From Sphingobacteriales bacterium (GTDB taxonomy: Bacteria; Bacteroidota; Bacteroidia; Chitinophagales; Chitinophagaceae): DNA of 64,000 nucleotides. The stretch spans positions 1-64,000 of the forward strand of contig JAPLEF010000146.1 of the NCBI GenBank assembly GCA_026391525.1, in the 5' to 3' direction. Positions 35,155 to 43,782 of the stretch are shown one piece after another (position 1 is the first letter of the stretch; every line of letters starts with the position of its first letter). The notes below the pieces were generated by a model. That model made no database searches. It worked only from the letters and a program-made list of their open reading frames with translations, and was not told where the DNA came from. Position numbers and translations under genes: made by a program.

Positions 35155-35688
35155 ATGGAAGATTCAACTTTAGGTATTGGTACCCGCTTGCAACATACCC
35201 AACATGGGCCGGGTGTGATTATTGCTGTAAGATATGCCACTTATCTTATTTCATTCATTAATCATGGTATTAAGGAGATTGATAAAACCGATCAGAAATT
35301 GGAAGAAATCATTCCGGAATATTTACCTGATCAATCTGAAACAGACAGTGAGATGGAAAAATCTCTTCTTAAAATATTAAGGTATTGGAACGGCATCGGT
35401 GAACCTGTTCCGATGGGTGACCGATGGATCAAAGGAACATTACTTTTGCAGCCTGCCGATAAAACATTAAAGCCTAAAGAAATTCCGGTAGAAGATTTTT
35501 TTCATAAGATCGTGATGCTTCGCGACCGGCTTCGTGTGCTGGAACAGAACATCAACAGCCATAAAAAACTCGACGATGAAGATAAAGTGAACCTGCAACA
35601 GTATATCACCCGTTGTTATGGCTCGCTAACAACATTTAATGTGTTATTCAGGAATAAGGAACAATGGTTCATAGGAGAGAAAAGTTAA
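35155..35688 (+). CDS. conserved protein with an N-terminal Tudor/KOW-like domain
   Basis: 177 aa, cytoplasmic. The first ~45 residues (GIGTRLQHTQHGPGVIIAV, YLISFINHGIKEIDKTD) follow the pattern of the small Tudor-like barrel at the C-terminus of UvrD/PcrA helicases. The rest is helical and charged, with a likely coiled segment near 120-145 (IVMLRDRLRVLEQNINSHKK) and a conserved-looking end QQYITRCYGSLTTFNVLF. I recognise it only as a Bacteroidota-type hypothetical. A role in nucleic-acid or polymerase contact is a guess from the first domain. Confidence 0.65.
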   Translation: MEDSTLGIGTRLQHTQHGPGVIIAVRYATYLISFINHGIKEIDKTDQKLEEIIPEYLPDQSETDSEMEKSLLKILRYWNGIGEPVPMGDRWIKGTLLLQPADKTLKPKEIPVEDFFHKIVMLRDRLRVLEQNINSHKKLDDEDKVNLQQYITRCYGSLTTFNVLFRNKEQWFIGEKS

Positions 35689-35725
35689 TCTTGGTAAGAT
35701 TGAACGTAACGACCGATTAAAATAA

Positions 35726-35764
35726 CAACCCCTTCAGAAAATTTTATTGTTGCTGAAGGGGTTG
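35726..35764. terminator. convergent-gene terminator, 12-bp stem
   Basis: CAACCCCTTCAG / CTGAAGGGGTTG is a perfect 12-bp stem with a 15-base loop. Read on the minus strand it is followed by TTATTTTAA, so it most likely ends the transcript of the DUF937-like gene. It may also stop the plus-strand gene. Confidence 0.7.
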
Positions 35765-35802
35765 ATTGCTTTGATAACTTTCCGTTTTTTGAGAATAATA
35801 TT

Positions 35803-36381
35803 TTACTTTCCTTTTAGCATCCCGGTTATGGTATCCATCAAGCCGCCACCCTGGCCCGAAGCACCACTTCCATTGAATGCTGCGGTAAGATCGTTTAGAT
35901 CCACATCGCCATCTCCGTCTTTATCCATACCCGAGCCGCCGAATTTGGTTAGCAGTCCCGAGATGTTGATACCACTGGTTTTATTGTTACTGAGCTGGTT
36001 GAAAATATCCTGAATCTGAAACCCATTATCAGCCGGATTATTCGTACGGCTTACCAGTTTACCTAATACCATCGGCATCAAACCTGAAGCGATACTCATG
36101 GCCTGGCTTGAACTGATACCGAATTTTTCCATGATACCCGACATGAAATTTCCGGAAACCTGTTGCACGGCCGGATTACTGTTGAGATTTTCTGGTGTGG
36201 TGTTGAAAAGGCTCAGTACATCTTTTGCCTGCCCGCCTGCCAGCATCGACTGTAAGGTGCCTGTGATGGAATTTCCGGCTTCGGCCACAACAGCTTCGTT
36301 GTGTTCATTAGGAACATCAGGATTATTGATGATGGTTTCATCCGCATGTTCCCTGATTAATGAAATGATTTGGTGTAACAT
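35803..36381 (-). CDS. DUF937/YidB-like protein with an EF-hand-type loop
   Basis: 192 aa, no signal peptide. The N-terminal two-thirds is helical with ALA/GLY-rich turns (GNSITGTLQSMLAGG, MSIASGLMPMVLGKLVS), as in DUF937 proteins. Near residue 155 the loop DKDGDGDVDLNDL is a textbook calcium-binding EF-hand/dockerin loop, followed by a Gly-Ser-rich linker and a short hydrophobic tail (MDTITGMLKGK). Function unknown; calcium binding is predicted from the loop. Confidence 0.7.
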   Translation of the reverse strand: MLHQIISLIREHADETIINNPDVPNEHNEAVVAEAGNSITGTLQSMLAGGQAKDVLSLFNTTPENLNSNPAVQQVSGNFMSGIMEKFGISSSQAMSIASGLMPMVLGKLVSRTNNPADNGFQIQDIFNQLSNNKTSGINISGLLTKFGGSGMDKDGDGDVDLNDLTAAFNGSGASGQGGGLMDTITGMLKGK

Positions 36382-36414
36382 TATTTTTGATTTAAGGTGA
36401 AAATTTGATGTTGT

Positions 36415-37209
36415 TTATTTCTTTCGAAAAAGTAAAGTACGGTCTCCTAGCAAGTAGCAAATCAAACTGTCTCCCGATATTTTGTAATCTATCATGCTAT
36501 TGTTGAAACTTTCTGTAAACATCTTTGTCGATTCAGTTGAGCAAGTATTTTGGGAAAGCGTAAAGGAAGTAAACCTTATCCTGTTCCCCTGAACTTCCAT
36601 GCGGCTTTCAAAATTGTTACAGCCATTGAAACCCTTCAGCTTATTGCTTTGTATATTGAAATCAAGGTACGGGATACCATTCTTAAATTGTGATGCACTC
36701 AAATCCTGCTGAAATGTTTGGGAAAGTACCCAACGCCCGTTCAGATACTGGTTGGCAAAGTAAGAGCCACAGCCTTCATAGCGTATATTGTTTATCGTTA
36801 TATACACTTTTTTAGGTTGAATTCCCTCACTTGACGGGTGCTTACATTTCTCACTGAAAATCATGATCGTCATGTTGCCATCTTTCAGTTTACAGATATA
36901 GCTTTCGGCTGGGGCATCCATTACCGGAGTTGCATTAACAGGAGTAGCTCTGATCATCGGCATGCCGGTAGCTGAAAAATCGAACGACCTGGAAAAATCC
37001 ATTTGTAAATTCCACGGAACAGGACTATTTCCGCTTGCGAAAAAATCAATGCCATTTTTAGAGAATTCTTGTTTTAAGGAATCAAGCCTGCTCTTTTTTA
37101 CAACTGATGTTGAAGTTTTTTGCTGCTTTGATGGTTTACATCCATAACAAATCCCAATCATAAAAATCAGCATTGCAAACTGTTGGATATTAAGCACGGG
37201 GTATATCAT
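36415..37209 (-). CDS. META-domain (HslJ-like) lipoprotein
   Basis: 264 aa. A hydrophobic start with a Cys (IFMIGICYGC) suggests lipidation. Residues ~45-155 form a COG3650-type domain (DFFASGNSPVPWNLQM, GNMTIMIFSEKCKHP, NNIRYEGCGSYF). Residues ~158-264 form a META/HslJ domain (LNGRWVLSQTF, LKGFNGCNNFESRMEVQGNRI). This pair occurs together in envelope lipoproteins of Bacteroidota. Role unknown, perhaps envelope stress. The C-terminus FRKK overlaps nothing. Confidence 0.75.
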   Translation of the reverse strand: MIYPVLNIQQFAMLIFMIGICYGCKPSKQQKTSTSVVKKSRLDSLKQEFSKNGIDFFASGNSPVPWNLQMDFSRSFDFSATGMPMIRATPVNATPVMDAPAESYICKLKDGNMTIMIFSEKCKHPSSEGIQPKKVYITINNIRYEGCGSYFANQYLNGRWVLSQTFQQDLSASQFKNGIPYLDFNIQSNKLKGFNGCNNFESRMEVQGNRIRFTSFTLSQNTCSTESTKMFTESFNNSMIDYKISGDSLICYLLGDRTLLFRKK

Positions 37210-37323
37210 TTACATTGGATACAATTTATGCCAATCCTTGGAAAAATTTCCTGGAAATCTAATTACTTCATTTATAAATAATACCATGACACTTGAAAAT
37301 TAAATATCTTACAGAAAAATTTC

Positions 37324-37650
37324 ATGTCTTTTATCATAGAAGTATTGGTATTAGCTGCCATTTTATTTGCACTTTCAACTATCATCAAAGATATTGTTGT
37401 GAAGGATTATGGAACAGCTATTTGGGTCTGTTTGGTGATTGGTTTTCTTAATGCTACAATCGGAGCGGTTATCAGATTCCCTTTAAACTTACTCAGCCTT
37501 TTTCTGATTACATTTATTGTAAGGATTATAGTTTCTGTTCTGATGATCAAACTGGCCAACCGCTTTATTAAAGGTTTCCGGGTTAAAACCTGGTTGTCGG
37601 CCTTGATATTAGCTATTGCGATGGCTGCTGTAGGAGCAGTTATTGATTAA
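37324..37650 (+). CDS. phage-holin-like 4-TM membrane protein (YvlD/DUF360 type)
   Basis: 108 aa with four tightly spaced hydrophobic spans (FIIEVLVLAAILFALSTII, TAIWVCLVIGFLNATIG, LNLLSLFLITFIVRIIV, LSALILAIAMAAVGAVI). This matches the small 4-TM family annotated as phage holin family/YvlD. In chromosomes it is not linked to phage genes, and none are seen here. Eight bases separate it from the acid phosphatase gene, suggesting an operon. Confidence 0.75.
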   Translation: MSFIIEVLVLAAILFALSTIIKDIVVKDYGTAIWVCLVIGFLNATIGAVIRFPLNLLSLFLITFIVRIIVSVLMIKLANRFIKGFRVKTWLSALILAIAMAAVGAVID

Positions 37651-37658
37651 CTTTACTT

Positions 37659-38462
37659 ATGAGAATATTTTATTTACTACTAGCTCTAACAGTTGCATCT
37701 TGCACTGCAACACATCAGCAAACGGCTTCCGATAAAGTTCCATCTTCAGCAGCTTTATATATCGATGGTAAAGTGTATGGAAGTTATTTTCAACAACATG
37801 CTGCAGAATACAAGGCCCTATGTTTTCAGGCTTTCAATATTGCCAGGTTACGGGTAGAGGCTTACCAACCGGTTTCAAGCCTTCCACTTTGTATTGTTAC
37901 CGATATTGATGAAACGATTTTAGATAATAGTCCTTACCAAACCAGCCGGAACCTGGCAGGGCTTGATTATGATTTGGAAACCTGGAAGCAGTGGACAGAA
38001 AAATCGCAGGCTGATACCGTTCCCGGATCAGGTTCTTTTTTAAATTTTGTAGCACAGAAAAAAATCGAAGTATTTTACATCACCAACCGTACTGAAGCAG
38101 AAAGGAAAGGCACTTTAATCAACCTGCAAAAACTGGGATTACCATTTGCCGATTCTGCTCATCTGCTTTTGAAATCTACCACTTCAGGTAAAGAACCCCG
38201 TAGGAAAACGATTAGTGAAAACCATGAGATAATATTGTTGCTTGGCGATAATCTGGCCGATTTTACCATGCTCTTCGATAAGAAATCATTATCCGAACGT
38301 GATGCCCAGGTGAAATATTTAGCCAATTTATTCGGAAACAGGTTTATTGTATTGCCCAATTCTGTTTACGGCGATTGGGAACATGCACTGTTTCAATATC
38401 AGTACAACTTATCCGCTAAGCAGAAAGACTCCCTGATTAGGGCTTCACTGAAAACACAATAA
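37659..38462 (+). CDS. 5'-nucleotidase / acid phosphatase lipoprotein, e(P4) family (HAD)
   Basis: 267 aa. A lipoprotein-type start (MRIFYLLLALTVASC) is followed by a HAD-like phosphatase with the nucleophile motif IVTDIDETILDN, motif II in FYITNRTEAERKG and motif IV in LLLGDNLADF. e(P4) enzymes dephosphorylate nucleotides outside the cytoplasm, for example NMN or AMP, so a salvage role is likely. Complete length. Confidence 0.88.
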   Translation: MRIFYLLLALTVASCTATHQQTASDKVPSSAALYIDGKVYGSYFQQHAAEYKALCFQAFNIARLRVEAYQPVSSLPLCIVTDIDETILDNSPYQTSRNLAGLDYDLETWKQWTEKSQADTVPGSGSFLNFVAQKKIEVFYITNRTEAERKGTLINLQKLGLPFADSAHLLLKSTTSGKEPRRKTISENHEIILLLGDNLADFTMLFDKKSLSERDAQVKYLANLFGNRFIVLPNSVYGDWEHALFQYQYNLSAKQKDSLIRASLKTQ

Positions 38463-38477
38463 GAACGCTGAACACTT

Positions 38478-39800
38478 TTAAAAACTCCGGTTCGAATCGA
38501 AATTTTCCAACTCTTTACTCACGGCATTCAGGAAGGTAGAGCCCAATGCACCATCAATAATCCGATGGTCGTAACTGAGTGAAATGTACATCATGTGACG
38601 GATTCCGATCGTATCTCCCTGTGGCGTTTCAATCACAACCGGTCTCTTTTTGATAGCACCAACGGCCATGATGGCCACTTGAGGCTGATTGATGATGGGC
38701 GTACCCATGATGCTTCCAAAAGTGCCAACATTGGTTAAAGTGAAAGTGCCTCCAACCGTATCATCGGGTTTTAATTTATTATTACGTGCCGCATTGGCTA
38801 ATCCGTTTACCTGTTTGGTAAGGCCTACCAGATTCAACTGATCGGCATTTCTGATCACAGGAACAATCAGGTTTCCACTTGGCAATGCAGTAGCCATCCC
38901 GATGTTCAGGTCTTTTTTGATGATGATCCTGTCGCCATCAACCATACTGCTCAACATCGGATATTTTTTGATACTCTTTACGATGGCTTCAATGAATAAT
39001 GGGGTAAAGGTGATTTTTTCTCCTTCTCTTTTCTCAAATTCCTTCTTGATCCGCTCTCTCCATAACACAAGATTGGTAACATCGCATTCAGCAAAACTGG
39101 TTACGTGGGCACTGGTTCTTTTACTGTCTACCATATGCTTGGCAATGAGTTTGCGCATTCTGTCCATTTCAATGATTTCCACATTACCCTGATAGCTAAC
39201 TTCAGCAACAGGATTTGAAACAGCTACCTGGTTTTGAACCGGTGCAGTAGGGAATGCAACTGGTTGTTCAGCGCTGGAAACGGGTTTTGGAGAACCAGAT
39301 TGCTGTGTTACATAAGCAAGGATATCTTTCTTCGTAACCCTTCCATCCTGGCCGGTTCCTGAAATACTTTCTAAAACCGACATCGATATTCCTTCACTTT
39401 GCGCAATATTCAAAACAAGTGGGGAGTAAAACCGCATCCCGTTTGATGCAGTGGCTATTGGCGCCGAAGCTGTAGGTTGAAAAGGGATTACTTCCACAAC
39501 ATTAGCATCTTCATATGTTTTTTGAACGGGAGGAGTTACCGTAGCAGGAGTTACCGTAACGCCGGTTTTAATTCTGGCAATCACCATCCCGATAGGAACC
39601 ACATCATTTTCTTTGTATAATATTTCTTCAATTACACCGGCAGCAGTTGACGGAACTTCACTATCTACTTTGTCTGTAGCAATATCAAGTACGGTTTCAT
39701 CCATTGCAATAACATCACCGGGTTGTTTGTGCCATTTAAGGATGGTGGCTTCCATGATACTTTCCCCAAGCTTAGGCATGATCAGGTCTACTAGACTCAT
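38478..39800 (-). CDS. dihydrolipoamide acyltransferase (E2) of a 2-oxoacid dehydrogenase
   Basis: 440 aa. The lipoyl domain has DIATDKVDSEVPS (lipoylated K44). A linker rich in Pro, Val and Thr leads to the E3-binding domain (~130-170; SPLVLNIAQSEGISMSVLESI), a second linker and the catalytic domain ending in SLSYDHRIIDGALG (His/Asp active site). The segments are closest to branched-chain or 2-oxoglutarate E2 proteins; which one cannot be settled, as E1 is not in the window. The E3 gene (end of the window) lies 24 kb away. Confidence 0.9.
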   Translation of the reverse strand: MSLVDLIMPKLGESIMEATILKWHKQPGDVIAMDETVLDIATDKVDSEVPSTAAGVIEEILYKENDVVPIGMVIARIKTGVTVTPATVTPPVQKTYEDANVVEVIPFQPTASAPIATASNGMRFYSPLVLNIAQSEGISMSVLESISGTGQDGRVTKKDILAYVTQQSGSPKPVSSAEQPVAFPTAPVQNQVAVSNPVAEVSYQGNVEIIEMDRMRKLIAKHMVDSKRTSAHVTSFAECDVTNLVLWRERIKKEFEKREGEKITFTPLFIEAIVKSIKKYPMLSSMVDGDRIIIKKDLNIGMATALPSGNLIVPVIRNADQLNLVGLTKQVNGLANAARNNKLKPDDTVGGTFTLTNVGTFGSIMGTPIINQPQVAIMAVGAIKKRPVVIETPQGDTIGIRHMMYISLSYDHRIIDGALGSTFLNAVSKELENFDSNRSF

Positions 39801-39985
39801 ATAAACAAAATGTAAAATGAAAAAATATGAACTGCAAATGTAAGTAAAAAGCTCATCTGGGAGCTAAGATTATATAGAAATTCAGCCTCATAAAAGCGTG
39901 TAAGTTCCTGAAATATAGGTTCGTCATCAGGAAATTTCAACTGATATTCAATTTAGGATAATGTAAAAATGGGGATACAAAGCCA

Positions 39986-41227
39986 TTAATGTTTTAAGAT
40001 ATATGCTCTGAGTAAGTTCATAGCATGCATTGCGGCAACCTGTGTATTTTTCTCCCGGTTAAACCGTAAATGAATTTTTTTGGTAATAATTTCCTTAGTG
40101 TCGCCTGCTGCCATCCATACGGTACCAACGGGTTTATCGGGTAGTCCGCCATCCGGGCCCAGTATTCCAGAAACGGCAATGGCGTAATCACTTTTCATTC
40201 TATTCAATAATCCGGAAGCCATTTCCTTTACTACCTGTTCACTTACGGCTCCATACTCAATTAAAGTGGATTGATTTACTCCGAGGAGCTGTTCTTTGGC
40301 TTCATAAGAATACGTAACCATACTGCCGGCATAATAGGCAGATGAACCCGGATTTTTACTGAGCAGATGAGCGATATATCCACCCGTGCAACTTTCAGCG
40401 GTGGCTACAGTTTGCGATTTGCTGATGAGCAGTGAAGCCAATATTTCTTCCATAGTTTGATCAGCAGTTGCAATAAGGTAGGTACCCACTATCTTAGCAA
40501 GGCTTTGAAAGGTTCTTTCTAAATTATTGTGATTTTTAACATCATAGCTTGATAACCGTAACCGCACCATCCCATCATGGGGGAGGTATGCCAATTTGAT
40601 TTCGGGAGGTAAACCCGATTCAAAATCTGCAGTCAGGTCTGCCAGCATCGCTTCCCCAATTCCATAGCAAACCAGGGTACGATGTTCAATTTTAGGGAAC
40701 TGAAACCTTTCGGCCACCATTGGAATCACCGTGTTTTCCATCATACCTTTCATTTCGTGGGGCACACCGGGTAAACTCACATAAATGCAACCATTTTTCT
40801 CAAACCACATGCCGGGTGCTGTTCCTCTTTTATTAGGGATCAGGGTACAGTTGTTGGGCACTTCAGCTTGTTTGATGTTTCTTTCAGTTAAGGGACGTTT
40901 GAAAACGGTTTCAAAAAGACAGGTCACATTTTCCAGGGCTTCTGCATTCATCACCATCTTTCCCCCGAAATATTCGCATAGCAGGGGTTTGGTGATGTCG
41001 TCTGCTGTAGGGCCCAGTCCGCCTGTAATTAAAATGATACCGGCCTTTTTACTTTCTTCATCAAGGGCGTTCCATATTTCGTTCCAATTATCTCCAACGG
41101 CTACACGACGTATTACCCTGATGCCCCATTTATTCAGTTCCTGGGCCATCCATGCACTGTTGGTATCTATCACTTGTCCGATCAATAGTTCATCGCCGAT
41201 GGTAATGATGGATACGTTGGTGTTCAT
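39986..41227 (-). CDS. cinA: CinA-family protein (nicotinamide-nucleotide amidase)
   Basis: 413 aa from the ATG at MNTNVSIITIGDELLIGQ. The track's 20 extra residues reach into the MITE-like repeat and are rejected. The N-terminal molybdopterin-binding-like domain (~1-170; ITGGLGPTADDITK, LPGVPHEMKGMME) is followed by the CinA C-terminal amidase domain (AESCTGGYIAHLLS, VSGILGPDGGLPDKPVGTVW). Expected role: pyridine-nucleotide salvage, deamidating NMN and possibly cleaving ADP-ribose. It is divergent from dacB, with the repeat between them. Confidence 0.93.
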   Translation of the reverse strand: MNTNVSIITIGDELLIGQVIDTNSAWMAQELNKWGIRVIRRVAVGDNWNEIWNALDEESKKAGIILITGGLGPTADDITKPLLCEYFGGKMVMNAEALENVTCLFETVFKRPLTERNIKQAEVPNNCTLIPNKRGTAPGMWFEKNGCIYVSLPGVPHEMKGMMENTVIPMVAERFQFPKIEHRTLVCYGIGEAMLADLTADFESGLPPEIKLAYLPHDGMVRLRLSSYDVKNHNNLERTFQSLAKIVGTYLIATADQTMEEILASLLISKSQTVATAESCTGGYIAHLLSKNPGSSAYYAGSMVTYSYEAKEQLLGVNQSTLIEYGAVSEQVVKEMASGLLNRMKSDYAIAVSGILGPDGGLPDKPVGTVWMAAGDTKEIITKKIHLRFNREKNTQVAAMHAMNLLRAYILKH

Positions 41228-41258
41228 ATTTTTTGTTATTCGGATGGATTGATGAATA

Positions 41259-41400
41259 ATACCGATTGGACAATCAATATAGTCCAATATCGGCTATCGC
41301 CTCATTGTACTATTTGTTTGATACCATCGGCATTTACTCCCGAAAGCATTCGGGATAAGATTTATAAAATATTGGCATATTATATAAATCACATTGGTAT
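41259..41400 (-). mobile_element. MITE-like repeat, copy B (142 bp, reverse orientation)
   Basis: Reverse complement of copy A with the same ends (ATACCGATTGG... to ...CATTGGTAT) and only a few differences, except for 21 extra bases containing the hairpin CCCGAATGC-TTTCGGG. It sits in the divergent intergenic region of cinA and dacB and begins 31 bases before cinA, so it may influence either gene's transcription. Confidence 0.7.
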
Positions 41401-41430
41401 AAAATCAAGCCGGTGTGTTTCTTTTGTGAG

Positions 41431-41463
41431 TTGAAGCAGGCAAAGATAATTCTTTTAGCTTTG
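41431..41463 (+). promoter_or_regulatory. promoter of dacB
   Basis: TTG, 22 bases, then TAGCTTTG, an exact TAnnTTTG match. It starts 30 bases outside the MITE-like repeat. The 22-base spacing is slightly longer than usual. Confidence 0.45.
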
Positions 41464-41480
41464 AAGGATAATCTGCTGAT

Positions 41481-42869
41481 ATGAAAAAGATGGTTATGCT
41501 GTTGGGGTCCTTTTTTGTTACAGGAATACTTATTGCGCAAAATTTATCTGATCGGTTAAAAGAGGGTATGGCTGCCTTATTAAAGGATGAGCAGTTCACT
41601 TATGCCATTACAGGTATGATGGTAACAGATGCTGAAAGCGGACAACAGATTTACAGTTGGAATGCAGATATCGGTTTAGCCCCCGCCAGTTGCCAGAAAG
41701 TAATAACCAGTGCCGCTTCATTTGCTCTTTTGAAACCTGAATTCCGTTACCAAACCCGTTTTACGCTTCGTTTTCAAGGTGATAGTAGTTTTTTGGTTTT
41801 GAACCCTTCGGGAGATCCCAGTCTGGGTTCAGATCGCTGGTCCGCTACCGGTTCCGCAGCATTGCTGAACTCGCTCGCATCGGCACTTGAAAAAAGAAAA
41901 CCTGTTAATCTTTCTCAAACCATCCTCACAACCGGCGCTGATCTTGATTTTCAGCGTATCCCCGACGGATGGATATGGCAGGATATCGGTAATTATTATG
42001 GCGCTTGTGCAGGAAGTTTCAACTGGATGGAAAATAAGTTCGATTGGTTGTTGCGTTCAGGTAATAATTCCGGAGATCCGGTTGAAATCATCAGGTTTGT
42101 ACCAGATTGTGATATCAAATCTGTCAGCAATTTAATCTGTACCGGTGAAAAGGGGAGTGGCGACAAAGCCTATGTGTATACCAACCCCGGAGTAAAAAGT
42201 TATGCAGCATCCGGAACCATCCCGCCAAATCAGGAAAATTTTAAGATTACAGCCGCCATGCACCGGCCGGAAGATTTTTTTGTTTCTGCTCTGAATGATC
42301 AATTATCAAAAGGATTTCATGTGCATGGAATAAAATCTTTTCGTTTTGGAAATAAGGTTAAGGTGAAAAAAGAAGATGAATTATTGATGACATATTTTTC
42401 CCCTTCGCTCGACAGCCTCAATTATTGGTTCATGAAAAAAAGCATCAATCTTTATGGCGAAGTGTTTTTAAAAACAATCGCCCTGCAGGAAAATAAGCCG
42501 GGGATTAACGATTCAGGTGTTGCGGTGATCAGGCGCTTCTGGCAACAAAACGGCATCTCTCAGGGTGCCATTAAGATCATTGATGGCAGCGGGCTTTCTC
42601 CGGCAAACAGGATTACGGCACATGCTTTACAACAGGTTTTAACTTACGCCAGTAAACAGAACTGGTTTGCCAGTTTTAAAAATGCATTGCCGGTTATCAA
42701 TGGCATCATAATGAAAGATGGCTATATCAGCGGCGTACGTTCCTATGCAGGTTATGTAAAGCAAAACTCCGGAAGGGTACTGATATTTGCCTTTATTGCC
42801 AACAATATAGATGGTAATCCGGTTGCTGCGAAAGAAAAAATATGGAAGGTTCTGGATCTTTTAAAGTAA
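41481..42869 (+). CDS. dacB: D-alanyl-D-alanine carboxypeptidase/endopeptidase (PBP4, DacB)
   Basis: Periplasmic peptidoglycan hydrolase of peptidase family S13. 462 aa with a signal peptide (MKKMVMLLGSFFVTGILIA). Active-site motifs: SxxK in PASCQKVITS and SxN in MKKSINLYGE. The third motif, normally KTG, reads KDG in IMKDGYISGVRSYAG. GSGLSPANRITAHAL is typical of the family. The long insert between SxxK and SxN that marks class C PBPs is present. Activity is expected, but the KTG change is worth noting. Confidence 0.88.
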   Translation: MKKMVMLLGSFFVTGILIAQNLSDRLKEGMAALLKDEQFTYAITGMMVTDAESGQQIYSWNADIGLAPASCQKVITSAASFALLKPEFRYQTRFTLRFQGDSSFLVLNPSGDPSLGSDRWSATGSAALLNSLASALEKRKPVNLSQTILTTGADLDFQRIPDGWIWQDIGNYYGACAGSFNWMENKFDWLLRSGNNSGDPVEIIRFVPDCDIKSVSNLICTGEKGSGDKAYVYTNPGVKSYAASGTIPPNQENFKITAAMHRPEDFFVSALNDQLSKGFHVHGIKSFRFGNKVKVKKEDELLMTYFSPSLDSLNYWFMKKSINLYGEVFLKTIALQENKPGINDSGVAVIRRFWQQNGISQGAIKIIDGSGLSPANRITAHALQQVLTYASKQNWFASFKNALPVINGIIMKDGYISGVRSYAGYVKQNSGRVLIFAFIANNIDGNPVAAKEKIWKVLDLLK

Positions 42870-42894
42870 CTTCAACCCATAACAACTAATAAAT

Positions 42895-43332
42895 ATGAAA
42901 GAACAAAATTTTCGAAACCACAACCGCATGGTGCCACTTTATCATTATGTGCTCCTCCTCCTTATTTTATTGGCCATCATTGGGTCTATAGTAAAATTGT
43001 ATCGGAGCTATCAAACCGGACTTACCGGATTGCTGGTGCCCGGAATTTTATTGTTGCTATCCATAGCTTTATTGATCACTGCGGCTTTTGCAAGAACTTT
43101 TGCATTGAAGGCACAGGACAGGGCGATTCGTGCGGAAGAAAGTCTGCGTTATTTTGTACTCACCGGTAAATTGCCCGATCGTCAGCTGCGTATTGGCCAG
43201 ATTATTGCGTTGCGTTTTTCAACCGATGAAGAATTCGTTCAGCTCACTCAAAGGGCCGTTTCAGAAAAAATGACACCAAAACAGATCAAAGAAGCTATCA
43301 GCAAGTGGAAAGCAGATGATTATCGGGTATAG
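42895..43332 (+). CDS. DUF6526-like membrane protein
   Basis: 145 aa with two spans (YHYVLLLLILLAIIGSIV and TGLLVPGILLLLSIALLI) followed by a soluble, charged tail (AEESLRYFVLTGKLPDR, MTPKQIKEAISKWKAD). It resembles the DUF6526 family of Bacteroidota. Function unknown. It lies 25 bases after dacB and 26 before the thioesterase gene. Confidence 0.7.
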   Translation: MKEQNFRNHNRMVPLYHYVLLLLILLAIIGSIVKLYRSYQTGLTGLLVPGILLLLSIALLITAAFARTFALKAQDRAIRAEESLRYFVLTGKLPDRQLRIGQIIALRFSTDEEFVQLTQRAVSEKMTPKQIKEAISKWKADDYRV

Positions 43333-43358
43333 TTCGCTGAATCAACTTCATTTATAAG

Positions 43359-43781
43359 ATGTACCAATCATCAACCAGCATCCGGATTCATTATGCGTTT
43401 ACCGACCAGATGGGCTTTGTTTATTATGGCCACTATGCACAATTTTATGAAATCGGACGAACAGAAGCCATACGGGCACTGGGTTTAACTTATAAGGATA
43501 TGGAAGCAATGGGTGTGATCATGCCTGTTGTAGAAATGCAGTGCCGTTTTCTAAGACCTGCAAAATACGACGATCTGATTACCGTGAAAACCATTTTAAA
43601 GGAATTGCCTGAAAACCATGAAATCCTTTTTCATGGCGAAGTGTACAATGAAGCAGGGAAATTGCTCAATACCGGTTTGGTAACGCTGTATTTTTTATCT
43701 GCCGACGGTTTGAACCGCATAACAATGCCCGAAAATTTGCGTGAAAAACTGCAGCCATTTTTTTCAGAGAAAAAAGTATGA
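43359..43781 (+). CDS. YbgC-type acyl-CoA thioesterase (hot-dog fold)
   Basis: 140 aa, cytoplasmic. The active-site segment FTDQMGFVYYGHYAQFYE follows the 4-hydroxybenzoyl-CoA thioesterase pattern with the catalytic Asp in DxxGxVYYxxY, then RCxFxRPAKYDDLITVKT. In many bacteria YbgC acts on short or acyl-carrier substrates near the Tol system, but there are no tol genes here. It converges tail to tail with the DoxX gene. Confidence 0.85.
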   Translation: MYQSSTSIRIHYAFTDQMGFVYYGHYAQFYEIGRTEAIRALGLTYKDMEAMGVIMPVVEMQCRFLRPAKYDDLITVKTILKELPENHEILFHGEVYNEAGKLLNTGLVTLYFLSADGLNRITMPENLREKLQPFFSEKKV

Positions 43782-43782
43782 C

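Noticed and set aside
37324-37650. Prophage because of the holin-like name
   Set aside because: The gene is a chromosomal 4-TM family member; no other phage gene is near.
41228-41287. Upstream extension of cinA
   Set aside because: It runs into the repeat element, and the internal ATG gives the standard CinA N-terminus.
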